Below, piece after piece: positions 22,810 through 24,528 of a stretch of 24,528 nt of DNA; the first letter of the stretch is position 1; each line of letters begins with the position of its first letter. The stretch lies in NCBI GenBank assembly GCA_900547945.1, contig URIT01000037.1, positions 1 through 24,528 of the forward strand, in the 5' to 3' direction. The DNA is from an uncultured bacterium (GTDB lineage: Bacteria; Verrucomicrobiota; Kiritimatiellia; RFP12; UBA1067). The translations under genes were made by a program, and so were the position numbers. Below the pieces are notes generated by a model. It did not search any database. It was given only the letters and a program-made list of their open reading frames with translations, and had not been told where the DNA came from.

Positions 22810-23943
22810 TCAATCGGCGCCCTCGTGGAAGGTTCCGTCGGCGTGGAAGTGGCCGGCGGGCTTCGCGTCCCCGGAGGGCAGGGCGAGCTTCAGTTCGTAG
22901 GCTCCCTCGGCGACGACATCGAGGTCGCCGCCGGACGGGAGGCCCGTCACGGCCGTCCAGCCGCCGGCGGAAAGTCCCGGCACCACGTCCACCGCAAGGA
23001 AGCGGTCCGCGTCGTGCGCGTCCCGCACGAAGACGGTCGGCTGCAGGCCGATCCGCACGAGACACCGCGCCGGAACGGCCGTCACAGGCGTTTCGTGCGC
23101 GTCCAGCACGCACGTCGCCGTCGCCCGCGCGCCCGCGCGCCCCTTCGCGCCGCCCTTCGGGAAGACGACGTAGACGGGCACGAGCCCGTTCGCGTCGCCC
23201 ACGCCGAGGCGGACTTCGCCCGGCGCGCCCTCCACCGTCGCCGCAAGCCCGTCGGCGAGACGGGCGGCGTCGCTCGCCGCCACGAGCGCCCGCAGACGCA
23301 GGTCCTCGGGCGCGACGAGACGCACCACGCTCGCGCCCGTCTCGACCCACGCGCCCGCCTCGCTCGGGAACGCCTCGACGAGACCGTCCGAGGCCGCCCG
23401 CACGGTGACGACGCCGCCCTTCTCCTCCGCGTCGCCGACCAGCGCCTCGTGCTCGGCCTTCTTCACCGCAAGTTCGCTCGCGAGCGGCGCGTTCTTCGTG
23501 CCGAGCTTCCGGTAGACGTCCAGCCGCCTTTCGAGAACGGCGAGTTCGCGGGCGCGGGCGGCGAGGTCCGGTGACGTGACCGTGAAGAGCGCCTCGCCCG
23601 CCTTCACGCGCGCGAGCGGCTTCACGAGCAGGGCCAGCCGCCCCGCGACCGGCGTCGCGACCGTCCGGCGCGCGTCCGGGGAAAGTTCGTAGCGCCCCGT
23701 GAACGCCACGGTCGAGGCGAGCCGCCGCTTCTCGGGCCGGACCGTCTTCAGCCCCATCGCCTTCTGCACGGCCTCCGCCACCGCCACGGCCTTCACGCCC
23801 TTCGCTGCCGGGCCGTGGCCCGCATGGTCGTGGTCGTGCGCCGCGTGGTCGTGGTCGTGCGCCGCGTGGTCGTGGTCGTGCGGCTCCACGGCGAACGCCC
23901 CGAAGCACAACACGCCCGCCAACGCAAAGATCGTTTTCATCAT
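22810..23943 (-). CDS. RND efflux periplasmic adaptor (CusB/CzcB-type membrane-fusion protein)
   Basis: This adaptor links an inner-membrane RND pump to an outer-membrane channel for heavy-metal export. It has a signal peptide (MMKTIFALAGVLCFGAFA), then a His/Asp metal-binding segment at about 21-43 with ten histidines in repeated HDHDHAA units. The barrel-sandwich domain follows (GRYELSPDARRTVATPVAGRL ... VKAGEALFTVTSPDLAARARELAVLERRL), then a short helical hairpin, and AVPARCLVRIGLQPTVFVRD of the beta-barrel. The C-terminus, GHFHADGTFHEGAD, is also His-rich. Which metal is exported cannot be decided. I chose the ATG pair at 23943/23940 because AAGGA lies 7 bases upstream. A TTG at 23976 and ATGs at 23958 and 23949 are alternatives. 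It starts 30 bp after the TolC-family gene. Confidence 0.9.
   Translation of the reverse strand: MMKTIFALAGVLCFGAFAVEPHDHDHAAHDHDHAAHDHDHAGHGPAAKGVKAVAVAEAVQKAMGLKTVRPEKRRLASTVAFTGRYELSPDARRTVATPVAGRLALLVKPLARVKAGEALFTVTSPDLAARARELAVLERRLDVYRKLGTKNAPLASELAVKKAEHEALVGDAEEKGGVVTVRAASDGLVEAFPSEAGAWVETGASVVRLVAPEDLRLRALVAASDAARLADGLAATVEGAPGEVRLGVGDANGLVPVYVVFPKGGAKGRAGARATATCVLDAHETPVTAVPARCLVRIGLQPTVFVRDAHDADRFLAVDVVPGLSAGGWTAVTGLPSGGDLDVVAEGAYELKLALPSGDAKPAGHFHADGTFHEGAD
23824..23886. repeat. 3 x 21-bp in-frame repeat encoding HDHDHAA
   Basis: Three direct 21-bp units lie inside the adaptor gene at 23824-23844, 23845-23865 and 23866-23886. The first two differ at one base and the third diverges at its end. 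Because the unit is 21 bp, slippage changes the number of metal-binding HDHDHAA heptads without breaking the frame. Confidence 0.9.
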
Positions 23944-23972
23944 GGTCATTTCCTTCATCTTCCTTTTCGTTT

Positions 23973-24528
23973 TCAACGTTCATCCTCAACGGCATAGCGC
24001 GCAAGCGCCTCGTAGGCCCCGCACACCTCGGCGCGCCAGGCGGCCTCTTCGAGGTCGAGGTCGCACAGCTCCTCGCGCACGGCGAGGTAGTCGAGCGGGC
24101 CGAGTTCGCCCGCGTCCGCAAGCTTCTCGGCCTGTTCGCGGTCCGACCCCGGCGCGGGCGGATGGTCGAGGAGGTTCGCGAGTTGTGCCCGCGCGGCGGA
24201 AGCCTCGCGCACGAGGTCGCGCCAGACTTCAATCGCGTCGAGCCGCGCCGCGTCGCGCGCGCCCTCCGCTTCCGCAATCCCCTTCCGGTTGCGGTTCCAG
24301 AGCGGCAGCGTCACGCCGGCGACGAGCCCCAGGCGGTCAAGCCCCTCCTCGCGCTCGTAGGCGGGGCCGAGCTTGAGGTCCGGGTACTGCCGCCGGATCT
24401 CCGCCTCCAGCGCCGCCTCGCCGCCCGCGAGCCGCGCCGTCGCCTCGCGCACCTTCGGATGCCGCACGAGGTCGAGCGGGACGGGGGCGCGGGACGGCAG
24501 GGCGTGCGCGGCGTGCAGCTCGACGGAC
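23973..24528 (-). CDS. TolC-family outer-membrane efflux protein, C-terminal part (continues beyond right edge)
   Basis: About 184 C-terminal residues of an outer-membrane channel of the CusC/CzcC type. The frame is open to the window end and reads ELHAAHALPSRAPVPLDLV before RHPKVREATARLAGGEAALEAEIRRQYPDLKLGPAYEREEG. The segment VAGVTLPLWNRNRKGIAEAEGARDAARLD is the hallmark of the second TolC repeat, followed by long helices and LGPLDYLAVREELCDLDLEEAAWRAEVCGAYEAL. The start is outside the window, and an internal ATG at 24467 is not the start. It is the first visible gene of the efflux set and is followed after 30 bp by the adaptor. The RND pump itself is not in the window and is probably further upstream. 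Confidence 0.88.
   Translation of the reverse strand, partial: SVELHAAHALPSRAPVPLDLVRHPKVREATARLAGGEAALEAEIRRQYPDLKLGPAYEREEGLDRLGLVAGVTLPLWNRNRKGIAEAEGARDAARLDAIEVWRDLVREASAARAQLANLLDHPPAPGSDREQAEKLADAGELGPLDYLAVREELCDLDLEEAAWRAEVCGAYEALARYAVEDER

Overview
The window is about 24.5 kb of high-GC bacterial chromosome, densely coded and mostly on the minus strand. The gene content suggests an uncultured member of the PVC group, most likely Kiritimatiellota or a relative. The reasons are a very large autotransporter-type beta-strand-repeat surface protein without a barrel domain, a membrane-anchored squalene-cyclase-like toroid protein, a secreted GH-like TIM-barrel protein, and sugar enzymes scattered among housekeeping genes. 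This placement is inference, not a sequence match. I see no phage, transposase, CRISPR array or rRNA.

Layout, left to right. (1) 1-4735, minus: an lsrF-type aldolase, a PhnP-like metallo-beta-lactamase protein (4-bp overlap), a secreted protein of unknown function, tsaD, and a secreted protein cut by the left edge. They are closely spaced and may be one transcript. An orphan dhaL lies upstream of lsrF. The lsrF-dhaL gap holds 16 perfectly phased copies of an 8-bp repeat and three GCCC(C)-GAA-(G)GGGC hairpins. (2) 4884-10145, minus: a four-gene operon with overlapping ends, acyl carrier protein - Tat-exported metallophosphoesterase - aldose 1-epimerase - GH2 beta-mannosidase. Its near-consensus sigma70 promoter lies so close to the first ATG that the transcript should be almost leaderless. 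(3) 10150-13476, minus: a secreted GH-like protein and the toroid protein, overlapping by 4 bp and closed by a 37-bp perfect palindrome that also abuts the promoter of operon 2. (4) 13477-17009, plus: a 335-bp divergent intergenic region and a 1065-residue surface protein. The spacer of that gene's TTGACA/TAAAAT promoter contains a run of 11 G, the architecture of a phase-variable promoter. (5) 17057-18120, minus: tRNA-Asn(GUU) with its own promoter and terminator, then rhaD (rhamnulose-1-phosphate aldolase). (6) 18171-22358, minus: dnaK-groES-groEL in one direction with no CIRCE operator. A -24/-12 (sigma54-type) promoter match lies upstream of dnaK. (7) 22437-24528, minus: the end of a heavy-metal efflux locus, with a TolC-family outer-membrane factor (cut by the right edge), a His-rich CusB/CzcB-type adaptor and a small His-rich lipoprotein, closed by a double hairpin.

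How the genes fit together. GH2, GalM, the GH-like protein, RhaD and LsrF point to glycan and deoxysugar use, with RhaD and LsrF both giving small phosphorylated or acetylated carbon units. The phase-variable surface protein and the metal efflux locus suggest host-associated or otherwise fluctuating surroundings. The strongest new leads are the poly-G promoter (13700-13730), the possible sigma54 control of dnaK-groESL (22342-22358), the 8-bp tandem array (3861-3988), the 37-bp palindrome (10150-10186), and the leaderless acyl-carrier-protein operon. No single undescribed multi-gene system is evident.
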